The notes under the pieces: generated by a model
The model's input: only the letters and a program-made list of their open reading frames with translations
Told to the model about the DNA's origin: nothing
The model's database searches: none
Translations under genes and position numbers: made by a program
Part shown: one piece after another, positions 1-8,239 of the stretch
How positions within the stretch are numbered: the first letter of the stretch is position 1
Layout of the letters: every line of letters begins with the position of its first letter
From: a bacterium
GTDB lineage: Bacteria > JAHJDO01
NCBI GenBank assembly: GCA_030671985.1
Contig: DAOVHI010000007.1
Coordinates: 1 to 18,620 of the forward strand
Reading direction: 5' to 3'
DNA length: 18,620 nt

Positions 1-3000
1 AAGGGACAGAATATAGATTCAATAACTGACGGGAAAATTAAGACGAACGCGGGCGTAATAGGAGTTTGTGGGATTCCAGCGCTTTCTTTTATAACTGCGC
101 ACGACAGCAGAAGATTAGTAGATACACCATTGGATCGGCTGGAAACCGTTGATTTTAAGAATCTCTTTACTCAGGTTAAGCACATCGGTTGTTTGTTTTA
201 TAAGGCATTGAATAAAAAGGAACTCTTTCCTGATGTTAGGGCCAAGTTTAAAGATAATTTATGTACTTTGAAAGGAAGAGTGGTAACTTTTAATCCTAGA
301 AAAAGTTTTGTGCCTGATCAATCAGTTGCAGGAGGATTAGCTGTTTTGAAACCACTTAATGAAACCACAGAAGTAATTAAGGGTGTAAGGCCGGAGTTGA
401 TAGAACTCACAGACGAGAGTGGTTCGTTTGAGATATCAAGGATAATAAGGTCAACAGGAAAAATAGCATCTCGATTAGAGGCATACGTTTTAGACTCTGA
501 ATCAGGGAATATAACCTATGCTCCGGATATGGGCGTTTATGGAGATGAAATGTATCCGATAGAATTTAAAATAGATTGGAGACTTGTTGAACATACTATT
601 GTTCTGTTTCCATGCATAGCTACTAATGTCTATGAATTATTGGATCCAAGGTATTTGGCACAGCTTGATAATATCGATGTATTTGATGATGGAAATAGTA
701 TCCCATCTTCATACGGATATTCATTTATAAAGGTCAAACCTTGGGATTGGACGTCTTCTATAGAAACATACGGAGTAGTTTATTCTTCTCCAAACACACG
801 TATAAAGCTTGCTTTTGGAGCAGGTCCGCTTGGGATGCGAATGCTGTTGTTAAACTCAAAGGATGCGAAAAATAAAGTTCATTCTGAAGGTGATGGATTT
901 TTGATATCTGAAAATGGAATGATTGGAAATACTTCATTCCAGGCAGCGAAGGATATGCTGTTTTTAAACCAGTTTAGAATGGAGAATCTTGAAAAATATG
1001 GAATATCGAATGACAGGCTTTGGCATTTGCATAAAAAAGCTGAACAAGCTTTGCAAAAAGCTAGTCAGGCTAAGGAGAATAAAAAATGGGATAAATTCAT
1101 AAAGTATTCAAGAAGAGCAGTTGGAATAGAATCCAGGGCGTATCCGGATGTAAAGGCTACAGCAAATGATGTAATAAAAGGCATTATATTCTATCTTGCG
1201 CTTCTTATTCCATTTGCTTATTTTATGGAGCGCTTGACGTTTGGATTTGTAGATATAAAAAAGCAAATTGGCGGAATAGCAGGTATATTTATTGCGATAT
1301 ATATGGTCATGCGTTTTGTTCATCCTGCATTTAAGTTGACAAATGCCCCTGAGATAATTCTCCTTGCATTTATTATAATGATGCTTTCTGTGATTGTTCT
1401 ATTGATAATAAGCTCTAAATTTGAAGAGCGGATGCAGAATTTAAAACGAAAAATGACAAGGTCTTATGAAAGCGATGTTAGCAGGGCGAGTGCGTCTGCT
1501 GCTGCATTCTCATTAGGTATCTCTAATATGAAAAAGCGCAAGATCAGAACTTTCTTAACCTCTACAACTCTTATTCTTCTCACATTTACAGTGCTTTCAT
1601 TCACGTCGGTAAAATCATTTATGAAGTTTAATCAAATTCCTAGGGATAATGCGCCTCTTTATGAGGGAGCCCTGATAAGAGATCGAATTTGGAATCCGAT
1701 AGAAGAGCCTGCTTATGAATATATAAAGGCAGAATTTAAGGATATAGCCGACGTGTCTCCAAGGGCATGGTATATTCCTAATAAGGATTTTACTACAGGT
1801 AAGAGTTATATCAAGGTGAAGCATGGAGATAAATTCGAGTATGTGACCGGATTGGTTGGACTAACTCCTCAGGAAAAAGGGATTACAGGTATTGGTAAGT
1901 ATCTTAATCAGGGAGAATGGTTCAGTGATAGAGATAAGAATGTGTGTATTATTTCAGACAAGTTGGCAAGGTTAATATCAATATCTTCAAAGGATGTAGG
2001 GAAAAGCTATGTTCTTATATTGGGAAATAAGCTGTTAGTTAAGGGAATATTTAATGCAGTAAATATGTCTGGTCTCAATGATCTAGACGATGAGAGGTTG
2101 ACCCCTGTTGATTTTATGATTACGGATCCTGAATCAATAAAGAAATTTAAACAGCCAAAAGCTGAAAGGATGAGTATTGGGGGCGGCGGCGCGTTAGAAT
2201 CGTTTAATCATTTAGAATATGAAAATGTTATTATGGTTCCGTACAAATTAGTGCAAGAGTTGGGAGGTACTATACAGTCAGTTGCGGTTAAGTTTAATAA
2301 AGGTGTAGATGTTAGAGAAAGTATAGAGGATTTTATATCCAGATTGGCAGTTACTCTTTTTGCGGGAATTGATGGAAAGGTTACAATATACAGTTCATTA
2401 GGACTTAGCTCATTATCAGGTATGGGGAATTTGTTTATACCAATTCTTATTGCCTCTTTAATAGTTCTTAACACTATGATGGGATCTGTATATGAAAGAT
2501 TTAAAGAGATTGGAATTTATTCCTCGGTTGGGCTGGCTCCTGTTCATATTTCAGCCTTATTTATAGCAGAATCATGTGTATATGCAGTTTTGGGAGCCGT
2601 AGCAGGTTACTTGCTTGGACAGGTGGTAGCAAAGTTCTTAACTGTTTTTGATTTATTGGGGGGATTAACGCTGAATTATTCTTCTACCTCAGCAATAGCT
2701 TCCACATTAATCGTAATGGCAACAGTGATTTTATCTACTGTCTATCCTGCCAGAAAGGCAGCAGAGCTTGCTGTTCCTGATGTAACTAGAAAATGGGAAC
2801 TCCCTGAGCCAATGGGAAATAATTGGGAATTCGATTTTCCATTTACAGTAAGCGGCACAGAAGTTCTTGGGTTGACTATGTTCTTAAGGGACTATTTTGC
2901 ATCCTATGAAGAGGAGTCCGTAGGGGATTTCTATACAGACGGCGCAACTCTGTGTGCTTTCAAGGAAAAGGAAGAAACAGGATATACACTTAGGACAAAA

Positions 3001-3255
3001 GCATGGTTGGCTCCGTTTGATTTAGGGGTGAGCCAGGATTTTCAGTTAAAAGCCATTCCCGCAGGAGAATACAATGTGTACAATATAAAATTATTGATTG
3101 TGAGACTAAGCGGAGAAACAGGTACGTGGAAGAGATTAAATAGACATTTTCTGGACACATTGAGAAAACAATTTCTTGTGTGGAGAACCATTAGTCCGGA
3201 AATAAAGAATGAATACAGAGAAGATGGAGAGAAGATGGAGCTAGGAAAAGTATAG
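1..3255 (+). CDS. Giant FtsX-type ABC permease with N-terminal M28-peptidase-like end; 5' partial
   Basis: The frame is open from base 1, so the gene starts left of the window; the TTG at 130 is not a convincing start. 1084 residues are visible (numbered from base 1). Residues about 20-70 (GIPALSF, then VDTPLDRLETVDF) resemble the end of an M28 zinc-peptidase domain. Residues about 85-320 look strand-rich and are followed by a charged helical stretch. Three hydrophobic helices lie at about 395-412, 422-440 and 450-472. An FtsX core follows: one helix at about 514-535, a loop of about 270 residues, then three helices at about 812-915, with the typical SVYERFKEIGIYSSVGLAP stretch and a YPARKAAEL end. 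About 165 further residues, probably cytosolic, follow. Its likely partners are the mini-FtsX permease and the ABC ATPase downstream. The FtsX assignment is firm, the M28 resemblance is moderate, and the substrate is unknown. Confidence 0.85.
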   Translation, partial: KGQNIDSITDGKIKTNAGVIGVCGIPALSFITAHDSRRLVDTPLDRLETVDFKNLFTQVKHIGCLFYKALNKKELFPDVRAKFKDNLCTLKGRVVTFNPRKSFVPDQSVAGGLAVLKPLNETTEVIKGVRPELIELTDESGSFEISRIIRSTGKIASRLEAYVLDSESGNITYAPDMGVYGDEMYPIEFKIDWRLVEHTIVLFPCIATNVYELLDPRYLAQLDNIDVFDDGNSIPSSYGYSFIKVKPWDWTSSIETYGVVYSSPNTRIKLAFGAGPLGMRMLLLNSKDAKNKVHSEGDGFLISENGMIGNTSFQAAKDMLFLNQFRMENLEKYGISNDRLWHLHKKAEQALQKASQAKENKKWDKFIKYSRRAVGIESRAYPDVKATANDVIKGIIFYLALLIPFAYFMERLTFGFVDIKKQIGGIAGIFIAIYMVMRFVHPAFKLTNAPEIILLAFIIMMLSVIVLLIISSKFEERMQNLKRKMTRSYESDVSRASASAAAFSLGISNMKKRKIRTFLTSTTLILLTFTVLSFTSVKSFMKFNQIPRDNAPLYEGALIRDRIWNPIEEPAYEYIKAEFKDIADVSPRAWYIPNKDFTTGKSYIKVKHGDKFEYVTGLVGLTPQEKGITGIGKYLNQGEWFSDRDKNVCIISDKLARLISISSKDVGKSYVLILGNKLLVKGIFNAVNMSGLNDLDDERLTPVDFMITDPESIKKFKQPKAERMSIGGGGALESFNHLEYENVIMVPYKLVQELGGTIQSVAVKFNKGVDVRESIEDFISRLAVTLFAGIDGKVTIYSSLGLSSLSGMGNLFIPILIASLIVLNTMMGSVYERFKEIGIYSSVGLAPVHISALFIAESCVYAVLGAVAGYLLGQVVAKFLTVFDLLGGLTLNYSSTSAIASTLIVMATVILSTVYPARKAAELAVPDVTRKWELPEPMGNNWEFDFPFTVSGTEVLGLTMFLRDYFASYEEESVGDFYTDGATLCAFKEKEETGYTLRTKAWLAPFDLGVSQDFQLKAIPAGEYNVYNIKLLIVRLSGETGTWKRLNRHFLDTLRKQFLVWRTISPEIKNEYREDGEKMELGKV

Positions 3256-3258
3256 ATT

Positions 3259-5250
3259 ATGGATAAAGAATTTGAACCTGAAGTAAAGCAGGAATCGGAA
3301 GAATTTCTGGATGGATTTAATATAAAGACCGTAATTGCCGGTATTTTTATCGGTTTTGTGATGTTACCGGGATCTATCTATCTTGGCTTGATCACCGGTG
3401 GTATTATTCCAACTATGTGGGTGACCATGATCTTGTTTGTTGAGATAGCGAAAAGGTCATTTATTAAGCTAAAGAAACAGGAAATATACATAATTGGATA
3501 TGTGGCGGCAACCTTGGTAGCTGCCGGCATGACGATGGGCGCGGCCAGTCTGGTTCTTAAGGGAGGTATATTTAGTGAAAAGATCTGGCAGCAGTATTTT
3601 ATAAGAACTCCGCAAGCGCACTATTTTGGAATTGACAAATTAATTCCTTCATGGGTAATCCCGTCTCCCAGCTCAGGAGTTTTAGTGAAAAGGACATTTT
3701 TAGATTCTGTGTGGATGGTTCCGTTAATGATTCTTGTTGGCAGCAATATCTTATTTAGATTAACTCGGTTTGGTCTTGGATATACGTTATTTAGAATAAC
3801 TAATGATGTTGAAAAGCTAAAATTTCCAATGGCGCCGGTTATATCAGAGGGGGTTAAGGCTCTTGAGGATATGAGCGCGAAGAAAGACAGCATGCGCATG
3901 CAAGTATTTACTATTGCAGGTATGATAGGCATAATCTATGGATTAATTTATGTTGTAATACCGACTCTAACAGGACTTGTTGCGGCAAAGCCTTTGATGT
4001 TGATTCCTATTCCTTGGGTTGATGCAACAGCGAAGATAAGCGGTCTTCTTCCGGGCGCTATATTAGGTTCAATGACAGATCTCGGATTTCTCTTTGCCGG
4101 ATTTGTTCTGCCATTTTGGGTAATGGTAGGAGGTTTTATTGGCTCTATTTTAGCTAATGTTGTTGGAAACCCCATATTGCACAAATTTGGATTGATTCCA
4201 CACTGGACATCAGGCATGGATGTAAGGCAGACAATTATAGCAACAAAAATGGATTTCTGGATAAGCGTTATTATAGGGCTCGGTGTTGTAGTAGCCCTTA
4301 TAGGGATAGGGGGATTGGTAATAAATGCAATAAAAAAGAAAAGAGGTCAAGGAGCTAATAAGGCAGTAGTAGATGATTACAGGCCTCCAAATGGTAGAGG
4401 AGATATTCCCATATTAGCCGCTCTGGGTATCTGGGTATTTGCGACCATAGGGTATATTTTGCTTTGCCATAAACTTGTTCCTAGTTTTCCAGTGTTATTA
4501 TTATTATTGTTTGGGTTTGTTCTAACACCGCTTCTCTCATATGTAGCAGCAAGGCTTGTTGGTATAGCAGGCATGCCGCGTGGTATTTCATTCCCGTATC
4601 TTAGAGAGGGGATATTTATTAAGAGCGGATTTTCCGGGGTAGCTATATGGTTCGCGCCAATACCATTTTTTAATGTAGGGGCATATACTCAAAAATTTAA
4701 GGAACTTGAATTAACAAGAACAAAGCTGAGCAGTTTGATAAAGGCTGAACTATTCTCTTTTGTTATTATGGCATTTTGCAGTTTTCTTTTTTGGGAAATA
4801 ATATGGCGTATGGGTCCGATTCCTGCTGCAGCTTATGCATATATAAATAAAATGTGGCCTCTTACAGCAACGTTTCAGGCATTATGGGTTTCTACCACAA
4901 TTGAAGGAGGGAATCCATGGATGCTGGAAGCTATTAAATTATCCCGTATTATGTGGAGCGTGGCAGCTGGTTTGGGAGTGTTTGGTTTAATAAGTGTTTT
5001 TAAATTACCCATTGCGATTTTTTATGGAATGATTGCGGGAGTAACAGGTTGGTGGCCGCATCATATAATTCCTATGTTTATTGGCGCTCTTTTAGGCAGG
5101 TTCTATTTTGCTAAAAAATTCGGGAAGAAAAGATGGAGATCATTTGCGCCGTTATTAGCTGCAGGTTACGCCTGTGGAGTGGGATTGATAGCTATGGTAT
5201 CAATAGCCATTGCGCTTATTTTTAAATCAGTGTCACAGATTATATTTTGA
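3259..5250 (+). CDS. OPT-like polytopic membrane transporter
   Basis: The protein has 663 residues and is almost entirely hydrophobic, with a dozen or more predicted membrane helices and a short acidic cytosolic N-terminus (about 20 residues). Its size, helix-rich layout and glycine/proline-rich re-entrant-looking segments recall the OPT (oligopeptide transporter) superfamily and the related DUF6785/DUF6784-type proteins. Recall-based assignment cannot be firmer than that. A positively charged loop lies near residues 355-375. Notable stretches are SGFSGVAIWFAPIPFFNVGAY and the C-terminal WWPHHIIPMFIGALLGR. The start is 3 nt after the preceding stop, with GGAG (3237-3240) and AGGA (3243-3246) upstream, so it is co-translated with the giant permease. 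If it moves peptides, it would fit the M28-like and PqqD-like neighbours. That link is inference. Confidence 0.75.
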   Translation: MDKEFEPEVKQESEEFLDGFNIKTVIAGIFIGFVMLPGSIYLGLITGGIIPTMWVTMILFVEIAKRSFIKLKKQEIYIIGYVAATLVAAGMTMGAASLVLKGGIFSEKIWQQYFIRTPQAHYFGIDKLIPSWVIPSPSSGVLVKRTFLDSVWMVPLMILVGSNILFRLTRFGLGYTLFRITNDVEKLKFPMAPVISEGVKALEDMSAKKDSMRMQVFTIAGMIGIIYGLIYVVIPTLTGLVAAKPLMLIPIPWVDATAKISGLLPGAILGSMTDLGFLFAGFVLPFWVMVGGFIGSILANVVGNPILHKFGLIPHWTSGMDVRQTIIATKMDFWISVIIGLGVVVALIGIGGLVINAIKKKRGQGANKAVVDDYRPPNGRGDIPILAALGIWVFATIGYILLCHKLVPSFPVLLLLLFGFVLTPLLSYVAARLVGIAGMPRGISFPYLREGIFIKSGFSGVAIWFAPIPFFNVGAYTQKFKELELTRTKLSSLIKAELFSFVIMAFCSFLFWEIIWRMGPIPAAAYAYINKMWPLTATFQALWVSTTIEGGNPWMLEAIKLSRIMWSVAAGLGVFGLISVFKLPIAIFYGMIAGVTGWWPHHIIPMFIGALLGRFYFAKKFGKKRWRSFAPLLAAGYACGVGLIAMVSIAIALIFKSVSQIIF

Positions 5251-5268
5251 ATGAGGACAAGGTCAAAG

Positions 5269-5274
5269 AAGGAG
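5269..5274 (+). promoter_or_regulatory. Ribosome binding site deciding the PqqD-like start
   Basis: AAGGAG lies 9 nt upstream of the ATG at 5284. The earlier in-frame ATG at 5251 follows the upstream stop directly and has no Shine-Dalgarno sequence before it. This favours 5284 as the real start. Confidence 0.7.
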
Positions 5275-5283
5275 AAACTTCTA

Positions 5284-5607
5284 ATGTCAAGAACGGTCAG
5301 GAATGAACCGGTGAGTGTAAGAACAGTTGACAATGACGAATTAGAAATTACTATATATAGGAAGAAAACAAAATCAGTAGTCTTATTATCAAAGTTATTT
5401 AGGCTGCCCGTAACCAGAAAGATTATTTTAGACAAAATAGGTGCTTGTGTGTGGACATTGTGTGACGGAAACAAAACCGTAAATGATATAATAAAAGTGT
5501 TCAGCAAGAAATACAGCTTAAGCAGAGAAAAGGCGGAAAGGTCACTGCTCATGTATTTAAGGCAGTTGACATATAGAGGACTTATAGCAATCGCAGTGCC
5601 TAAATAG
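5284..5607 (+). CDS. PqqD-like small protein
   Basis: This is a 107-residue protein when started at ATG 5284, which has the good ribosome site; starting at 5251 would add 11 basic residues. The C-terminal two thirds match the PqqD winged-helix pattern: a buried I-GACVWTLCDG turn, then TVNDIIKVF, a helix with RSLLMYLRQL, and a closing GLIAI strand. PqqD-family proteins bind a precursor peptide's leader and present it to a partner enzyme, classically a radical SAM maturase. No radical SAM gene or precursor peptide is visible here, so the partner is unknown. It sits between the OPT-like transporter and the mini-FtsX permease in the same transcription direction, and its stop codon overlaps the next gene's Shine-Dalgarno sequence. 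A role in recognising a peptide for the surrounding transporters is inference. Confidence 0.75.
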   Translation: MSRTVRNEPVSVRTVDNDELEITIYRKKTKSVVLLSKLFRLPVTRKIILDKIGACVWTLCDGNKTVNDIIKVFSKKYSLSREKAERSLLMYLRQLTYRGLIAIAVPK

Positions 5608-5618
5608 GAGAAAACTTA

Positions 5619-6263
5619 ATGGCAGGTCAAGAAGGGAAAATTGGAAAGCAAGTAGTTCTTCCGCTGAGCAAGGCCGTTGAGATAAGTGTAAAGAGCATAA
5701 AAACAAGACTGGGTCGTTCTATGATAACGGCGAGCGGCATAGTGCTGGCAATAGCGTTTTTAATGTCTATTTTTGTATCCAGCTCTATAAATAAGGCACT
5801 GCTTGAAAAAGGGTCTGCGGAAATTAGGATCCAATTGCAGGACCTAGGCGGAGAAGAACAGGCAAAACAAATGTGGCTGGTTGTATTATCGCTCCTGGTT
5901 TGTGTTGTTGGAATCGCGAATGCAATGTTAATGTCGGTTACTGAGAGATACAAAGAAATAGGAACAATGAAATGTCTTGGAGCTTTGGATAGATTTGTTA
6001 TTAAATTATTTTTGCTGGAATCAGGATTTATGGGATTGATTGGCTCAATTGCAGGCGCGTTATTGGGTGGTTTGCTTATGACAGTTGTATCCGGTATAAA
6101 TTATGGTTTGGAAGTTATTACTAAGTTCCCTGTTGTTGATTTTCTGTATTATTTTGCAATCGCGGTGGCTTTGGGTACAGTATTATCTGTTATAGGAGCA
6201 GTATATCCTGCTTATACTGCCGCGAGAATGGTTCCTGCGGATGCGATGCGTTCGGAGATATAA
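5619..6263 (+). CDS. Miniature FtsX-family ABC permease
   Basis: The protein has 214 residues, against roughly 400 for a MacB/LolC-type permease. Four membrane helices are seen, at about 36-58, 85-106, 126-155 and 170-200. The conserved ANAMLMSVTERYKEIGTMKCLGA coupling segment follows helix 2, and YPAYTAARMVPADAMR closes the protein. The extracytoplasmic domain normally found between helices 1 and 2 is cut to about 25 residues, so the domain that usually contacts substrate is missing, although the reading frame is intact. AGGAG at 5606-5610, overlapping the previous stop, sits 8 nt before the ATG. It probably pairs with the ATPase immediately downstream and perhaps forms a heterodimer with the giant FtsX permease at the left end, as LolC and LolE do. 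The pairing is inference. Confidence 0.85.
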   Translation: MAGQEGKIGKQVVLPLSKAVEISVKSIKTRLGRSMITASGIVLAIAFLMSIFVSSSINKALLEKGSAEIRIQLQDLGGEEQAKQMWLVVLSLLVCVVGIANAMLMSVTERYKEIGTMKCLGALDRFVIKLFLLESGFMGLIGSIAGALLGGLLMTVVSGINYGLEVITKFPVVDFLYYFAIAVALGTVLSVIGAVYPAYTAARMVPADAMRSEI

Positions 6264-6280
6264 TTAGGAGGTAGATTATA

Positions 6281-7012
6281 ATGGCTGAAGAAAATGTTGT
6301 AAGAACAAGAAATGTTAAAAAAGTTTTTGTAATGGGTAATGTTGCCTTGGAAGCGTTAAAAGGAATTAATCTTGAGATAAGGAGAGGTGAATACATTTCT
6401 ATAATGGGGCCCTCAGGTTCAGGTAAGTCCACCTTATTCAATATGATAGGGGGACTTGATAAGCCAACTGAAGGGAAAGTGTATATAGATGAAGTAGATG
6501 TTGCTCAATTGGATGCGTATGAATTAGCGTGGCTTAGATGTCGAAAAATAGGGTATATATTCCAAACCTTTAATTTAATTCCTGTTATGACAGCTTTAGA
6601 GAATGTTACCTTGCCAATGACTTTTGCGGGAATGTCAACGGATGAGTCAATAGATAAGGGGATCAGACTTCTTACGATGGTAGGATTAGGAGATAGATTT
6701 CAGCACAAACCAATTGAATTATCAGGGGGGCAGCAGCAAAGAGTGGCTGTAGCAAGAGCCCTAGCAAATGATCCTGCTATTGTTTTGGCAGACGAACCAA
6801 CAGGGAATTTGGATCTAAAAACAGGTAAAGAGATTATAGATCTTTTGCGTAAGATGAATAAAGAGCAGGAAGTTACTATTATTTCTGCTACGCATGATTT
6901 AAAAATGCTGGATGTTTCCGACAGAGTTTTCTGGATTCGTGACGGAAAAGTAGAAAGAGTTGAAAGGCGTGCTGACCTTGATCTTAATATCGGCACAGTT
7001 GAGGGAGAGTAG
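6281..7012 (+). CDS. MacB/LolD-type ABC transporter ATP-binding protein
   Basis: This is a 243-residue cytosolic ATPase with all the nucleotide-binding motifs: Walker A GPSGSGKS (43-50), Q-loop in GYIFQTFNLIP (Gln 95), signature LSGGQQQR (147-154), Walker B AIVLADEPTGNLD (166-178) and the switch histidine in SATHD (205). The IFQTFNLIP segment and the ADEPTGNLD form are typical of the MacB/LolD/FtsE group that drives FtsX-type permeases, which work as mechanical transmitters rather than ordinary channels. The Shine-Dalgarno sequence AGGAGGT at 6266-6272, 8 nt before the ATG, is the strongest in the operon. It follows the mini-FtsX gene by 17 nt. It is the only ATPase in this run and so is likely shared by both FtsX permeases. 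No MacA-like adaptor or TolC-like channel is encoded nearby. Confidence 0.93.
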   Translation: MAEENVVRTRNVKKVFVMGNVALEALKGINLEIRRGEYISIMGPSGSGKSTLFNMIGGLDKPTEGKVYIDEVDVAQLDAYELAWLRCRKIGYIFQTFNLIPVMTALENVTLPMTFAGMSTDESIDKGIRLLTMVGLGDRFQHKPIELSGGQQQRVAVARALANDPAIVLADEPTGNLDLKTGKEIIDLLRKMNKEQEVTIISATHDLKMLDVSDRVFWIRDGKVERVERRADLDLNIGTVEGE

Positions 7013-7021
7013 CCAAATAAA

Positions 7022-8236
7022 GTGGCTTCTAAAATATTAAAAATATTCACTATTTGCTTGTTCGTTTGTGCGGTATGCGCAGTAAGTTTTTTTATCCAAA
7101 CAGGCAGATTATCCGACCCCTTCACCATTTTGATGGTATTTGGTTCTATATTATTGTCTGTTGTGATTTCATGGTATATTTCTTATGCGAATTTATATAG
7201 GAGACTGGCAAGCTTGCAGCGTAAATATGAAAAATCGGAGCTGTCTTTATTGGATACTCGTAGACAATCGTACATCTTGAATGTTATAAAGCAAGCTATA
7301 GATGTATTTGGAGAGGAGCAAAATTTAGAGCAGGTATTAAGAAGAATAATAGACGCTGTAGCCAGAATATTACAGGTGGATGTAATTATTCTACAGTTGT
7401 ACAGCGATGAACAACAAAGTTTCTTTATGCGTGTTATAAAAGGAAGGGAAGAATTGACTCTTGGAGAGCAAATAAAAGAAGATGTAATAAAGAAAGGGCA
7501 GTCACATCTGATAAATGATTTAGCTTCTTTCCCTAAGTATAAGTTTTTAAGTGAGCAGGGTATAAGGTCTTTAATTGTTGCGCCTTTACGCAGGAGAAAG
7601 AAAGTTATCGGGTTAATCGGAGGATTAGCAGATAAGCCGCGTGATTTTACCGGCGAAGAGCTGGATATTCTAACAACTGTTGCAAGTCAAGCAGGGTTGT
7701 TGGCAGAAAATGCTCAGCTATTAGAAAAAACAAAGTTGCTTTCGATTACAGATGGATTAACCAGTTTATATAATCATCGCCATTTTCAGGATAAACTGAT
7801 GGTTGAAGTGAAGAAGGCAAAAGAGGATGGAAAGTCTCTTTCTCTTATAATGGGAGATGTTGACGACTTTAAGCATTATAATGACACTAATGGTCATCCT
7901 GCCGGAGACGAAGTGCTTCGGCAAATTGGAAAGATATTAAAAAACAATACTAAAAGAAAAGACATTGTTGCTCGTTATGGTGGGGAAGAATTTGTTATAA
8001 TACTTCCGAATACAACAAAGAAGGATGCTGTAATTGTAGCAGAAAAGCTAAGAAAAACAGTTGAAGAATATAAGTTTGTTAATGAAAAAAGTCAGCCAGG
8101 CGGTAAAGTTACAATAACTTTTGGACTTGCGGACTATCCTGAAGAGGCAGATTCAGCAGTAGAGCTTATGAAGAAAGCAGATGACGCTTTATACAAAGGC
8201 AAAGGGGCTGGCAAAAATCAAGTTGTTGCGGCATAG
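7022..8236 (+). CDS. Membrane-anchored GAF-GGDEF diguanylate cyclase
   Basis: The protein has 404 residues. Two N-terminal membrane helices (about 7-25 and 34-56) are followed by a coiled-coil-like linker (about 57-85), a GAF sensor domain (about 88-235) and a C-terminal GGDEF domain (about 236-404). The catalytic set looks complete: DVDDFKHYNDTNGHPAGDEVL and GGEEF (320-324), so it should make cyclic di-GMP from two GTP. The inhibitory I-site, normally RxxD five residues before GGEEF, reads KRKD (311-314), so the arginine is replaced by lysine and product feedback may be weak. The GTG start at 7022 has only a poor ribosome site (a GGGAG about 15 nt upstream), suggesting low expression or coupling to the ATPase gene that ends 9 nt earlier. 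It is convergent with lptG with a 3-nt gap. It could supply c-di-GMP to the PilZ-MlaF protein, which is inference. Confidence 0.93.
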   Translation: MASKILKIFTICLFVCAVCAVSFFIQTGRLSDPFTILMVFGSILLSVVISWYISYANLYRRLASLQRKYEKSELSLLDTRRQSYILNVIKQAIDVFGEEQNLEQVLRRIIDAVARILQVDVIILQLYSDEQQSFFMRVIKGREELTLGEQIKEDVIKKGQSHLINDLASFPKYKFLSEQGIRSLIVAPLRRRKKVIGLIGGLADKPRDFTGEELDILTTVASQAGLLAENAQLLEKTKLLSITDGLTSLYNHRHFQDKLMVEVKKAKEDGKSLSLIMGDVDDFKHYNDTNGHPAGDEVLRQIGKILKNNTKRKDIVARYGGEEFVIILPNTTKKDAVIVAEKLRKTVEEYKFVNEKSQPGGKVTITFGLADYPEEADSAVELMKKADDALYKGKGAGKNQVVAA

Positions 8237-8239
8237 AGC

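Noticed and set aside
130-132. TTG as the start of the giant permease
   Set aside because: The frame is open to base 1 with conserved-looking M28-type sequence upstream of it, and there is no ribosome site.
4495-4508. TTA trinucleotide run
   Set aside because: It encodes leucines in a membrane helix of the OPT-like protein; four units is ordinary for AT-rich coding DNA.
5251-5283. ATG 5251 as the start of the PqqD-like gene
   Set aside because: It has no Shine-Dalgarno sequence; ATG 5284 has AAGGAG at 9 nt and begins nearer the expected domain.
5619-7012. Complete MacAB-TolC-type efflux operon
   Set aside because: The ATPase is MacB-like, but no membrane-fusion adaptor or outer-membrane channel is encoded, and the permease lacks its periplasmic domain.
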